Below, piece after piece: positions 1-6,239 of a stretch of DNA of 6,239 bases (within the stretch, counting starts at the first letter, position 1; every line of letters starts with the position of its first letter). The notes beneath the pieces were generated by a model. That model had not been told where the DNA came from. It worked only from the letters and a program-made list of their open reading frames with translations, and ran no database searches. The translations under genes were made by a program, and so were the position numbers. This stretch comes from JBDTVS01 sp040007095 (lineage in GTDB: Bacteria; Acidobacteriota; Vicinamibacteria; Vicinamibacterales; CAVVIG01), in contig JBDTVS010000178.1 in assembly GCA_040007095.1 (NCBI GenBank), positions 1 through 6,239 of the forward strand, written 5' to 3'.

Positions 1-31
1 GTATCCGAAATTCCGAGCGAAAGCGGCCTGA
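1..31 (+). CDS. ISKra4-family transposase, C-terminal fragment
   Basis: Read from base 2, the sequence encodes YPKFRAKAA and then TGA at 29-31; base 1 would be the third base of the preceding codon. ISKra4 transposases usually end in a segment like FRRWYPxFR, so this matches the extreme C-terminus, and base 1 (g) fits the end of a Trp codon. The short match alone would be weak. It is strengthened by the 25-bp inverted repeat that starts at the stop codon and recurs inverted in front of the ISKra4 genes at 4219-6239. Family assignment is from remembered family sequences, not from a search. Confidence 0.7.
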   Translation, partial: YPKFRAKAA

Positions 32-55
32 CCCCCGACCTTCTGCTGCACTCCA
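31..55 (+). repeat. Right terminal inverted repeat (IRR) of ISKra4-type element
   Basis: These 25 bases begin ACCCCCGACCTTC and end TGCACTCCA. They are a perfect reverse complement of 4175-4199. Identity is lost at once on both sides (base 30 against 4200, base 56 against 4174), so the repeat is sharply bounded. Its first base overlaps the last base of the transposase stop codon. The outer end of the element would be at base 55. Confidence 0.8.
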
Positions 56-1128
56 AGTCCGTGAAGAGCCTACGCTGGTGCGATGAAGCGTTTGCCGACG
101 TGGCGCACGGTCCTTCCCGGCGGGACGCCATTGACGTTGCATGCCATCGTCACCACGGAGGACGGTCTGGTTGTCGAGGCCGAAGGGCACTCGTCTGGTC
201 CCTGTCCAGGCTGTCGCAGACCGTCGGCGGATCGGCATAGCCGGTACTGGCGCACGATGAAGGACTTGGCGGCGCACGGCCAGGCCGTCACACTGCGGGT
301 ACGGGTCAGTCGGTGGCGGTGTCGCAATCCCCAGTGCGAGACGGTCATCTTCGCGGAACGATTACCGGGCGTGGTGGCACCTCGCGCCCAGCATACGCAG
401 CGCCTGGGCGTCGTCGTGCATCTGGTCGGTCATGCCCTGGGCGGGCGCGCCGGCGAGCGATTGTTGGGCCGGCTGGGCATGGCGATGGATGCCGACACCA
501 TCGTGCGTGGCGTCAAACGCGGCGCGCCGCCTCCCGACGTCGACGAGACCCTTCGCGTGGGCATCGATGACTGGGCCTGGCAGAAAGGCCAGCAGCACTT
601 CGGCACCATCTTCGTGGATCTCGAGCGACGCCGCGTGGTGGATGTCCTCGCCGTGCGCACCGCCGATGCCGTGGCCGCCTGGCTCGCGGCCCATCCCGCG
701 ATTCGGATCATCAGCCGTGATCGTCACGGACCGTACGCCGATGGCGTGCGCCGCGGCGCGCCGCAAGCCCGGGAGGTCGCGGACCGGTTCCATCTCGTGA
801 GCAATCTGCGCGAAGCCGTGCAGAAGGAGTTGGGCCGGCTGCGTCGATTCTTGGTGGTCCCGCATCAACCTCCGCCGCGCGCGATCATCCCGACCGCGGT
901 CACGCCTCAACGTGGACGTCATCTCCGATCGACGTACGTCGAGGAGCAGGACCGCCTCGCGCACGAGCGGCGGACCACCCAGTTGGGCCGCTTTCGGTTA
1001 TCCAGGCCGCCGGGCACAACGCCCAGCTGATCATGCGCGAGACTGGCCTGGGCCGGACCTACGTCCGTGCGTGGATCCGACTCGAGCACCTTCCCGAGCG
1101 CAATCAGATGGAGCCGCGCGTCGGCATG
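56..1128 (+). mobile_element. Truncated ISL3-family insertion sequence remnant
   Basis: The segment encodes a decayed ISL3-type transposase and begins immediately after the ISKra4 right repeat, with only 27 bases before the ATG. I see no convincing ISL3 left terminal repeat in the usual orientation. A GAAGAGCC at 63-70 resembles an ISL3-type end (GGCTCTTC) only on the opposite strand. Recognisable ISL3 homology stops at about 1128, and by about 1150 the sequence codes for an unrelated PD40-type protein, so the 3' part and right repeat are missing. The remnant is probably immobile. Confidence 0.7.
83..1128 (+). pseudogene. ISL3-family transposase, frameshifted and 3'-truncated
   Basis: ISL3 transposases are DDE enzymes with an N-terminal zinc-binding domain. 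Here the zinc finger is visible as CPGC (Cys41, Cys44) and CRNPQC (Cys80, Cys85), followed by the family-typical IFAERLPG. The catalytic core starts at VGIDDWAW (Asp162), continues with the FVDLERRRVVDVL strand, and has the second acidic residue in ISRDRHGPYADG (Asp213), then the helix ADRFHLVSNLREA. The ATG frame runs to a TGA at 1028-1030, but homology continues one frame over from about 991 (VIQAAGHNAQLIMRETGLGR, then LPERNQMEPR). This implies loss of one base near 990-1000. ISL3 homology ends near 1128, before the catalytic Glu. Intact relatives are usually over 400 residues. I see no good ribosome binding site. A dead gene is much more likely than programmed frameshifting, since no slippery heptamer is present. 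Confidence 0.88.
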
Positions 1129-1147
1129 GACGCGCCCAACCGGCAGC

Positions 1148-1327
1148 ACACCGTCAACAAACGCCCTGTGGCGGATCGCTTCGACCGGCGGCCCGCCGCG
1201 TCCAATCGGTGTCGAGATGACCGGTCTGAGAGACGTGCATATCAACCGGAATGGTTCGCGTCTGACGTTCACGGCCGGTGCGGAGACGGGCGAAGTGCGC
1301 GTTATGGAGAACTTTCTGCCGCGGTGA
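1148..1327 (+). pseudogene. C-terminal remnant of a PD40/WD40-like beta-propeller protein
   Basis: One frame reads ALWRIASTGG, then PIGVEMTGLRDVHINRNGSR, then LTFTAGAETGEVRVMENFLP and an Arg before TGA at 1325-1327. The 'NGSRLTFTAG' strand resembles the last blade of TolB/PD40 propellers (the 'DGRRIAFTAG' pattern). The 'EVRVMENFLP' tail is typical of acidobacterial PD40 proteins, including Ser/Thr kinases and winged-helix regulators with C-terminal propellers. Only about 60 codons remain, and the upstream part is replaced by the ISL3 remnant. The exact left boundary, between about 1129 and 1155, is uncertain. I cannot tell which kind of N-terminal domain the parent protein had. It lies 43 bp upstream of the receptor gene, so the two may once have been neighbours in one unit. 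Confidence 0.6.
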
Positions 1328-1370
1328 GCACGCGTCCAGGCGCGCCGACGAATTGACAGAGGGTGAGCGA

Positions 1371-4088
1371 ATGAAAGGCTCGACAATTGTCGCGGTTCTG
1401 TGTGTGATGGCGGTTGCGGTCTGCGCAGCTGGACAGACGGCACAACGCTCGACGATAGCCGGGGTCGTCACGGACGGCAGCCACGCGGTCCTTGTCGGCG
1501 CCACGGTGACGCTCACAGGTCCTGGTCTGCCAGCGGGCTCGATCGCAACGATTACTGACCCGCGCGGCGCCTACCGCTTTGGCAATCTGCTGCCAGCCGA
1601 GTACGTCCTCACCATTAAGCGCGAGGGTTTCAAGACCATCCTGCGCCGCGGTATAGCGCTGCCCGTCGAGACCACGTTCACGATCGATGTGCCGCTGGAG
1701 CTTTCGTCAATTGCGGCAACCGTCGACGTGGAGGCGCCCACACCTCTCGTCGATGTACGCACGGCCGCCTCGCCGGCGATGCTCTCCAACGCGATGCTGC
1801 GGAACCTGCCGACGAGCCGCTCGCTCGTGGATATCCTGAACCTTGCGCCCGGCATCGGCGTCGGCATCGTCTACACGGAGTTTCAGGGATCGAGCATCGC
1901 GTACGGAGGCACGCAGGGATCGAACGGCGTCACGATCGATGGCGTCTCGATCGTGGAATCGAACCAAGGCGACGCACGTGTGGCATTGAACTACGATTGG
2001 CTGGATCACGTGCAGATCGTGGCGCTCGGCGCGAATGCCGAGTACGGCGGAACCACGGGCGCGATTGCCAACGGCGTGCTCCGTTCGGGAACGAACCGTT
2101 TTTCGGGCCTCGGTGAATATCTGTGGAAGCAGCCAAGCTGGCAGTCGGACAATACCGAAAGCTTGCCCGACATCTGGCGAAATCTCCGCAAGCCCCTCCC
2201 GCTGATTACCTGGAACGACACGAGCGCGCAGCTGGGCGGGCCGATCGCCCGTGACCGGATGTGGTTCTTTGCCGGCCTCGAGTACCTTCACCACGACTAT
2301 CCACCGCCGGGACTCCTGGATGGCACTAGGAACGAGCGCCGACCTCGCGCGGTGCTGAAGATCGACGCGGCGCCTTCCACCAACATTCGCTTACAGGGAT
2401 TTTACGAGCGGGACACGGCCGACATCGACGGTTTCGGCGGCTACGCGCCGATGGCGACGACGCAGGTCGCGACGATAAGAAATCACGTGTGGAATGCGCG
2501 CGCAACGTGGTCACCGGGAGCGGCGACGATGATCGATGCTCGCGTCTCGGGCTTTCGTCGGGACGAAGATGATGAGCCTCGACCGCCATACACCCGCGCC
2601 GGGCCGCCGTACATCGGGGAATCTGGCGACGGCATCGTGCCCTCGAGCGGCGCCGCCAATTACTTCGAGCTGCATCAGCGGACGTTGACGGGCGCCGCCT
2701 CGATGACCCGACACCTCGATTTCTCCGGACATTCTCACCAGCTGAAGGCCGGAATCGAATTCGAGTATGCCCCGACCGAGTCCTTGCAAGGTTACAGTGG
2801 CGGCTTGTCGTACGCGGCGCTAAACGGCGTCCTTCAGACGGTGACGTTTTGGGATGGTCAGCACAATCGTCTGACGAACCGGCGTACGACACTCTTTATG
2901 CAAGATCGCTGGGCGCCCTTCGGGCGTATCACATTCGAGCTGGGCGTGCGGCTGGATGTCAACCGTGGTTCGGTGCCGACTTTAGGCGACGTGTTCTTTT
3001 CGTCGCCGCTTGCGCCGAGGCTTGGGGTCGCATGGGATCTCAAGGACGACCATCGGACGGTCATTCGTGGCCATTACGGACGCTACCACGACATGCTGCT
3101 CAACGGCCTCTACAGCTACAAGGATGTCTCCGCCCTTTCGCCGAAAAGTCGATATCAGATCGTCGATGGGACAATCGGGCCACTGATTTTTCTGGAAACT
3201 CCGCCCATCGATGTGGCGATCCCGAAGAACATCCGCCAACCACACGTGGATCAGTGGACCGTCGGAAGCGAACGCCAAATCATGCGCGATTTAGCCCTGG
3301 AATTGCAGTATATCCGGCGCAACTTCGGCAGCTTCATCGGGTACGTCGACCCTTCTTTGAACCTGTATCCTCGGGTGCTCGTTCGCGATCCGGGGCCGGA
3401 CGGGACTGTCGGCACGAGTGACGATGGCGGTGTGTTTCAGATTGCACAAGTCTTGGATTTCGGTCAGCGCATATGGTTCCTGACAAATCCCGATAACGCA
3501 TGGCGACACTACAACGCCATTCAAGTGGTCGCGCGCAAGCGCGAATCGCACAACTGGCAGATGCAGGCGTCATACACATGGTCGCGGTCGAGCGGCACCG
3601 TGGACAACATCGACCATACGAACCTCGCGCAGGGCACGTTGTCGCCGCTCGCCGGCGTCGGTGGCAATCCGAACGTGGCCAACCAAGGCGCAGGCGAGCC
3701 GACGTTCGCATTCAATGAAGCAAAGATACTCGGCTCGTGGCGGGCGCCAAGGTGGGGCGGATTCGTCGTGAGCGGCGTCGGGCGGTGGCAGACGGGCGTG
3801 CGGTGGAACCGGATCTTCTTTTCAGGCCTTGCGGGGTATTCACTGATCAACGCCGAGCCACTGGGGTCGCGAATTGCGCCCTCGATCGCGACGCTGGATC
3901 TCCGCGTCGAGAAGACAGTCCCCGTCCCTAACCGCGGTGTCCGCGTGGGAGTGATGGTGGATCTCTTCAACGCCTTGAACGCGGCGGCGCCGCTCGCGAT
4001 GAGTGGCTTTTCCGGACCGCGATTCGGGCTGCCGAACACGCTGATTCTGCCCCGAAGCGTCCGCGCGGGTTTCCGGATCACATTCTAG
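1371..4088 (+). CDS. TonB-dependent outer-membrane receptor (Oar-like, carboxypeptidase-regulatory-like domain)
   Basis: This is a 905-residue outer-membrane beta-barrel receptor, probably taking up a ligand in a TonB/ExbBD-driven way; the substrate cannot be read from the sequence. I chose the ATG at 1371 because it follows a GAGGG at 1359-1363 and opens directly into a signal peptide (MKGSTIVAVLCVMAVAVCAA, residues 1-20). Starting at the in-frame ATG at 1278 would add 31 residues ahead of it. Residues ~27-115 form a carboxypeptidase-regulatory-like fold (IAGVVTDGSHAVLVGATVTL, DPRGAYRFGNLLPAEYVLTI). The linker is TVDVEAPTPLVDV. The plug shows LPTSRSLVDILNLAPGI (~146-162), ITIDG-type VTIDGVSI (~187-194) and VQIVALGANAEYGGTTGAI (~214-232). 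A large barrel follows, with VDLFNALN and a terminal GFRITF ending in Phe, as expected for BAM-inserted barrels. Residues 673-687 (DPGPDGTVGTSDDGG) form an acidic loop. It appears intact. It stands alone, without TonB, a SusD-like partner or an enzyme nearby. Confidence 0.93.
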   Translation: MKGSTIVAVLCVMAVAVCAAGQTAQRSTIAGVVTDGSHAVLVGATVTLTGPGLPAGSIATITDPRGAYRFGNLLPAEYVLTIKREGFKTILRRGIALPVETTFTIDVPLELSSIAATVDVEAPTPLVDVRTAASPAMLSNAMLRNLPTSRSLVDILNLAPGIGVGIVYTEFQGSSIAYGGTQGSNGVTIDGVSIVESNQGDARVALNYDWLDHVQIVALGANAEYGGTTGAIANGVLRSGTNRFSGLGEYLWKQPSWQSDNTESLPDIWRNLRKPLPLITWNDTSAQLGGPIARDRMWFFAGLEYLHHDYPPPGLLDGTRNERRPRAVLKIDAAPSTNIRLQGFYERDTADIDGFGGYAPMATTQVATIRNHVWNARATWSPGAATMIDARVSGFRRDEDDEPRPPYTRAGPPYIGESGDGIVPSSGAANYFELHQRTLTGAASMTRHLDFSGHSHQLKAGIEFEYAPTESLQGYSGGLSYAALNGVLQTVTFWDGQHNRLTNRRTTLFMQDRWAPFGRITFELGVRLDVNRGSVPTLGDVFFSSPLAPRLGVAWDLKDDHRTVIRGHYGRYHDMLLNGLYSYKDVSALSPKSRYQIVDGTIGPLIFLETPPIDVAIPKNIRQPHVDQWTVGSERQIMRDLALELQYIRRNFGSFIGYVDPSLNLYPRVLVRDPGPDGTVGTSDDGGVFQIAQVLDFGQRIWFLTNPDNAWRHYNAIQVVARKRESHNWQMQASYTWSRSSGTVDNIDHTNLAQGTLSPLAGVGGNPNVANQGAGEPTFAFNEAKILGSWRAPRWGGFVVSGVGRWQTGVRWNRIFFSGLAGYSLINAEPLGSRIAPSIATLDLRVEKTVPVPNRGVRVGVMVDLFNALNAAAPLAMSGFSGPRFGLPNTLILPRSVRAGFRITF

Positions 4089-4095
4089 GTTCATC

Positions 4096-4122
4096 CGCGC
4101 CGCCGCCAGGGACAGCGGCGCG
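4096..4122 (+). terminator. Possible terminator hairpin downstream of the receptor gene
   Basis: An 8-bp perfect GC stem (CGCGCCGC at 4096-4103 pairing with GCGGCGCG at 4115-4122) encloses an 11-nt loop, starting 8 bases after the receptor stop codon. Its position suits a transcription terminator. No T-run follows, so it would be at best a non-canonical terminator or an mRNA 3'-end stabiliser. Such stems also arise by chance in GC-rich DNA. Confidence 0.3.
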
Positions 4123-4174
4123 ACCGACATCTCCGAAGTCCGGCGATTCAATGAGTCGCTCGATGAGTTGTTGA

Positions 4175-4199
4175 TGGAGTGCAGCAGAAGGTCGGGGGT
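4175..4199 (+). repeat. Left terminal inverted repeat (IRL) of ISKra4-type element
   Basis: These 25 bases begin TGGAGTGCAGCAG and end GGTCGGGGGT. They are the perfect reverse complement of 31-55. The repeat lies 19 bases upstream of the passenger-gene ATG, which leaves almost no room for a separate promoter inside the element unless the repeat itself contributes. Confidence 0.8.
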
Positions 4200-4218
4200 G
4201 GACGGGTAGGCTTGGGCC

Positions 4219-4884
4219 ATGCCTACAACCTCCCTGTTCAAACGCTTGATTCTCCGAGCGGTGCTGCGCGACGTGTACCCGATGGTGATCCGGCTGGTGG
4301 CGGTGCCGGACTGCGTGGATCTGGCCGACTTCGATGACATCTTTCATGCCGTCCTCGGCTGGGATGGCGGCGGTGGCTACGCGTTCACTGTGCACGGCCA
4401 GACGTTCACCAGCTTCCGCCGTCAGACGCGGTTCACGACACTGCGCGAGTTCCGTCTGCGTCCACAGGAGAAGTTCCTGTACACGCTGGGTGCGATGGAT
4501 CAGTGGGAGTGGGAACTCCGGGTGGTGGATCGGCAGGACGGCATCGCCGGCGACGAGACGGCGATGTGCCTGGGTGGACGGGGCGCGACGCCGCCTCAGT
4601 ACGCGGGCGGCCCCACTGGCTATCGGCTGATGCTGAAGCGGCAGGAGGTCGGCGACCGCCTGTGCCTTCCCTCGGAGGTCGACACCCTGATCGAGCTGCT
4701 CACCTCGGCACATCCTGATCAACCGGCCAGTACCTGGGACGTCTGGCGTCGTGTGATGGCCGACGGGTGTCAGAGCCTCGATCGGCGCCTGGCCCAGTCG
4801 GGCCCGCTGACGCCGGAGCGGTTCATCTTGCGGGAGGCCAACGAGCGCCTGGCCACGCGGCTGACGTGCCGGAGGTTCGCATGA
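4219..4884 (+). CDS. Plasmid pRiA4b ORF-3-like family protein (IS passenger gene)
   Basis: This 221-residue protein belongs to the pRiA4b ORF-3-like family, a widespread group of unknown biochemical function often linked to mobile elements; the IS1096 passenger 'TnpR' is annotated in the same family. Visible family marks are YPMVIRLVAVPDCVDLADFD (residues ~20-39), FHAVLGWDGGGGYAFTVHG (~42-60), the 'DQWEWEL' core (~94-100, compare the usual 'GDxWEHEI') and the signature CLGGRGATPPQYAGGPTGY (~117-135). The C-terminal ~75 residues have no motif I recognise. The ATG at 4219 follows a weak GGGTAGG at 4204-4210, 19 bases inside the element's left repeat. Its TGA overlaps the transposase ATG (ATGA), indicating translational coupling and a shared mRNA. 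It is not a recombinase by any motif I can see, so a role in controlling transposition is only a guess. The reading frame is intact. Confidence 0.88.
   Translation: MPTTSLFKRLILRAVLRDVYPMVIRLVAVPDCVDLADFDDIFHAVLGWDGGGGYAFTVHGQTFTSFRRQTRFTTLREFRLRPQEKFLYTLGAMDQWEWELRVVDRQDGIAGDETAMCLGGRGATPPQYAGGPTGYRLMLKRQEVGDRLCLPSEVDTLIELLTSAHPDQPASTWDVWRRVMADGCQSLDRRLAQSGPLTPERFILREANERLATRLTCRRFA
4871..4875 (+). promoter_or_regulatory. Ribosome binding site for the ISKra4 transposase inside the passenger gene
   Basis: A perfect GGAGG core sits 5 bases before the ATG at 4881 and lies within the last codons of the passenger gene. It supports the choice of start for the transposase. With the ATGA overlap, it suggests that the two proteins are made by coupled translation. 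Confidence 0.65.
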
Positions 4885-6239
4885 AATTCCGGGTCGAAGT
4901 CGTCAGCATCGGGGAGGACGGGGAAGAACACCGCCGCGATCTCCTGGCGCTCGAGCGGCACCAGCTAGCCATGGACACGCTGGGGCTGACCTTGCGCGAA
5001 GAGTAAGGCGCTGTTGGAAGGGCTGCAAGATTTCGTGGTGGCGCGACAGGCCGCCGAGGATTTGCAGCAGCGGCGACGGTGCTCGAGCTGCGGCGCGCCC
5101 CACACCAGTAAGGGCGGGGGCGCGATGATCGTCAAGACGGTATTTGGCGCGGTGACGGTCGCGAATCCGCGCTGGCACCGGTGCCCCTGTCAGCGGACGG
5201 GACCCAAGACCTTCCGGCCGGCGGCCGCGTGGCTGGTGGGCCAGACCAGTCCGGAATTGCTGTATCTGGCGACCAAGTGGGCGTCCGTGATCCCGTTTGC
5301 GAAGGTCGCCGACCTGTTGCGCGAGGTCCTGCCGGTGGATGCCGCGACCAACCACGAAACGATCCGAGACCATCTCCAGGCCACGGCCCAGCGGATGGAG
5401 GACGAGCTGGGAGAGGAGCGCCCGCGCCATGTGGTCGAGGACGAGCTCGACGACTGCGCACCCCAGGCGCCGCCCGATGGCCCGATCACGGTGGGCATCG
5501 ATGGCGGCTATGTACGGGCGGCCCACAAGGCGGGATTCTTCGAAGTGATCGCCGGGCGCAGTGTCGTGGCGTTTCGCCGGGCTGCCGAGCAAGACGTCGC
5601 CGAGGCCAAGTGCTTCGGGTATGTGCAGACGTACGATCAGAAGCCCCGGCGGCGCCTGTGGCAATTGCTGAAGTCCCAGGGCCTGCAGGATCACCAGCAG
5701 GTCGTGTTCATGTCCGACGGCGGGGAGGACGTGCGACAGGTCCAAGCGTATCTGCACCCCGGGAGCGAGCACTGGATCGACTGGTTCCACATCACGATGC
5801 GGCTGACCGTGCTGCAGCAACAGACGAAGTCGCTGCAGCACGAAGCGGACCGCGCCGACATCGGCGCGGAGATCGCCGCACACCTCGAGAGCGTGAAACA
5901 CCTGTTGTGGCACGGCAACGTCGTCGAGGCCCTAGAGCGGCAAGTCGCGCTGATGTTCGACCTGGATCTGATCCGTCATCATTCAGCGGCCGCCGAGAAA
6001 CTCGCCATCGGGTTGAACGACTTCCACACCTACATTCGGAACAACCAGACGTTCATCCCGAATTTTGGCGAGCGCTACCGACACGGCGAGACCATCAGCA
6101 CGGCGTTCGTCGAGTCGACCATCAATCAGGTGGTGAGCCGGCGGTTCGTCAAGAAGCAACAGATGACCTGGACGCTCCGCGGCGCCCACCTGTTGTTGCA
6201 AACCCGTACCGCGGTCTTGAATGACGAGTTGGAGGACGT
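4881..6239 (+). CDS. ISKra4-family transposase, frameshifted near codon 40 and running off the window end
   Basis: This is a DDE transposase. The ATG frame encodes MKFRVEVVSIGEDGEE, ALERHQLAMDTLGLTLREE and stops at TAA 5004-5006. The rest of the family sequence continues in the next frame from 5002 (SKALLEGLQDFVVARQ) without a stop to the window end. Skipping one base near 5001 gives LTLRESKALLEG, the usual family spacing. Next come a zinc ribbon (CSSC coded at 5080-5091, CPC at 5182-5190), TKWASVIPFAKVADLL, and the catalytic set. Asp is in VGIDGGYVRA (codon 5500), Asp in VFMSDGGEDV (5716) and Glu in AFVESTINQVVSRRF (6112), about residues 207, 279 and 411 of the corrected protein. IDWFHITMRL and FVKKQQMTWTLRGAHLLLQT are also typical. 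Only about 13 C-terminal residues are missing. The frameshift could be inactivating, a sequencing error or programmed, but I see no obvious slippery site. The start is set by the GGAGG and the ATGA overlap. Confidence 0.88.

Larger units (their letters stand above)
1..55 (+). mobile_element. Right end of an ISKra4-family insertion sequence (upstream copy)
   Basis: This stretch holds the last codons of an ISKra4-type transposase and, overlapping the stop codon, a 25-bp sequence at 31-55. That sequence is the exact reverse complement of 4175-4199, which lies just upstream of the ISKra4 passenger and transposase genes further down. An inverted repeat directly after the transposase stop is what the right terminal repeat of such an element should look like. 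The rest of this copy lies outside the window. The matching sequence stops sharply at base 55, which I take as the outer end of the element. No target duplication can be tested because the left flank of this copy is missing. Confidence 0.75.
4175..6239 (+). mobile_element. ISKra4-family insertion sequence with pRiA4b ORF-3-like passenger (downstream copy, right end cut by window)
   Basis: The element starts at the 25-bp repeat 4175-4199. It carries a pRiA4b ORF-3-like gene and then an ISKra4-type transposase in ATGA overlap. It leaves the window a few codons before the expected end of the transposase. The missing end is represented by the copy at 1-55. Adding the two parts and about 12 bases for the four unseen codons gives a full element of roughly 2.1 kb. 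It is oriented the same way as the upstream copy. No target duplication can be checked because the right flank is outside the window. Confidence 0.82.

Noticed and set aside
362..964. - strand open frame of 200 codons opposite the ISL3 remnant
   Set aside because: The sense strand encodes clear ISL3 transposase motifs here. The antisense product is rich in His, Arg and Ala and matches nothing I recognise.
1033..1356. Separate small gene of 107 codons starting MRETGLGRTY
   Set aside because: Its first ~32 codons are the frameshifted continuation of the ISL3 transposase, and the rest is out-of-frame sequence over the PD40 tail. It is not an independent gene.
1353..1358. Perfect TTGACA, a possible -35 box in front of the receptor gene
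   Set aside because: It lies only 12 bases before the receptor ATG, and no -10-like sequence occurs at 16-18 bases spacing. Any transcript from it would start inside the gene.
1278..1370. Upstream in-frame ATG extending the receptor by 31 residues
   Set aside because: The extension would precede the signal peptide, overlap the PD40 tail and has no better ribosome binding site. The ATG at 1371 fits both the signal peptide and the GAGGG.
1381..1392. Perfect 12-bp palindrome CGACAATTGTCG, a possible operator
   Set aside because: It falls inside the signal-peptide codons, has no second copy in the window and does not match an operator I recognise. Chance is a sufficient explanation.
4903..5913. 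Long - strand open frame (336 codons) opposite the transposase
   Set aside because: It is antisense to a conserved transposase and its product shows no recognisable domain. Long antisense frames are expected at this GC content.
5181..6224. Long + strand open frame (347 codons) overlapping the ISKra4 transposase
   Set aside because: Its product is Arg/Gly/Pro-rich with no family motif. The overlapping frame carries the full transposase with its DDE residues, so this is a high-GC shadow.

Overview
The window looks like chromosomal or metagenomic DNA of a high-GC Gram-negative bacterium, most likely an Acidobacteriota member. Two things suggest this: an Oar-like TonB-dependent receptor with an N-terminal carboxypeptidase-regulatory-like domain, and the tail of a PD40/WD40-like beta-propeller protein ending in 'VMENFLP', a C-terminus I associate with that phylum. 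The taxon is inferred from protein style only. All recognised genes are on the + strand.

Layout. Positions 1-55 are the extreme right end of an ISKra4-family insertion sequence: the last nine residues and stop of its transposase, then a 25-bp right inverted repeat. Positions 56-1128 hold a decayed ISL3-family transposase, frameshifted near 990-1000 and truncated before its last catalytic residue. It joins within about 20-30 bp to the last ~60 codons of a PD40 protein gene (to 1327). An apparently intact 905-residue TonB-dependent outer-membrane receptor follows (1371-4088). After a short intergenic stretch with a GC-rich hairpin, a second ISKra4-type element begins at 4175 with the exact inverted partner of the 25-bp repeat. 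It carries a pRiA4b ORF-3-like passenger gene (4219-4884), whose stop overlaps the start of the transposase (ATGA at 4881-4884). That transposase has a frameshift near 5001-5004 and then reads open, with a complete DDE set, to the window end.

How it fits together. The window stops a few codons before the end of the transposase and starts with the last codons of the same protein in matching phase. The simplest reading is two directly oriented ISKra4 copies flanking a 4.1-kb segment (composite-transposon-like). The alternative is a circle holding one copy plus that segment, cut open inside the transposase gene. The receptor is the only complete non-transposon gene. The PD40 tail shows that its upstream neighbour was lost to transposon activity. 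No tRNA, rRNA or CRISPR array was seen, and no gene-free stretch exceeds 300 bases.
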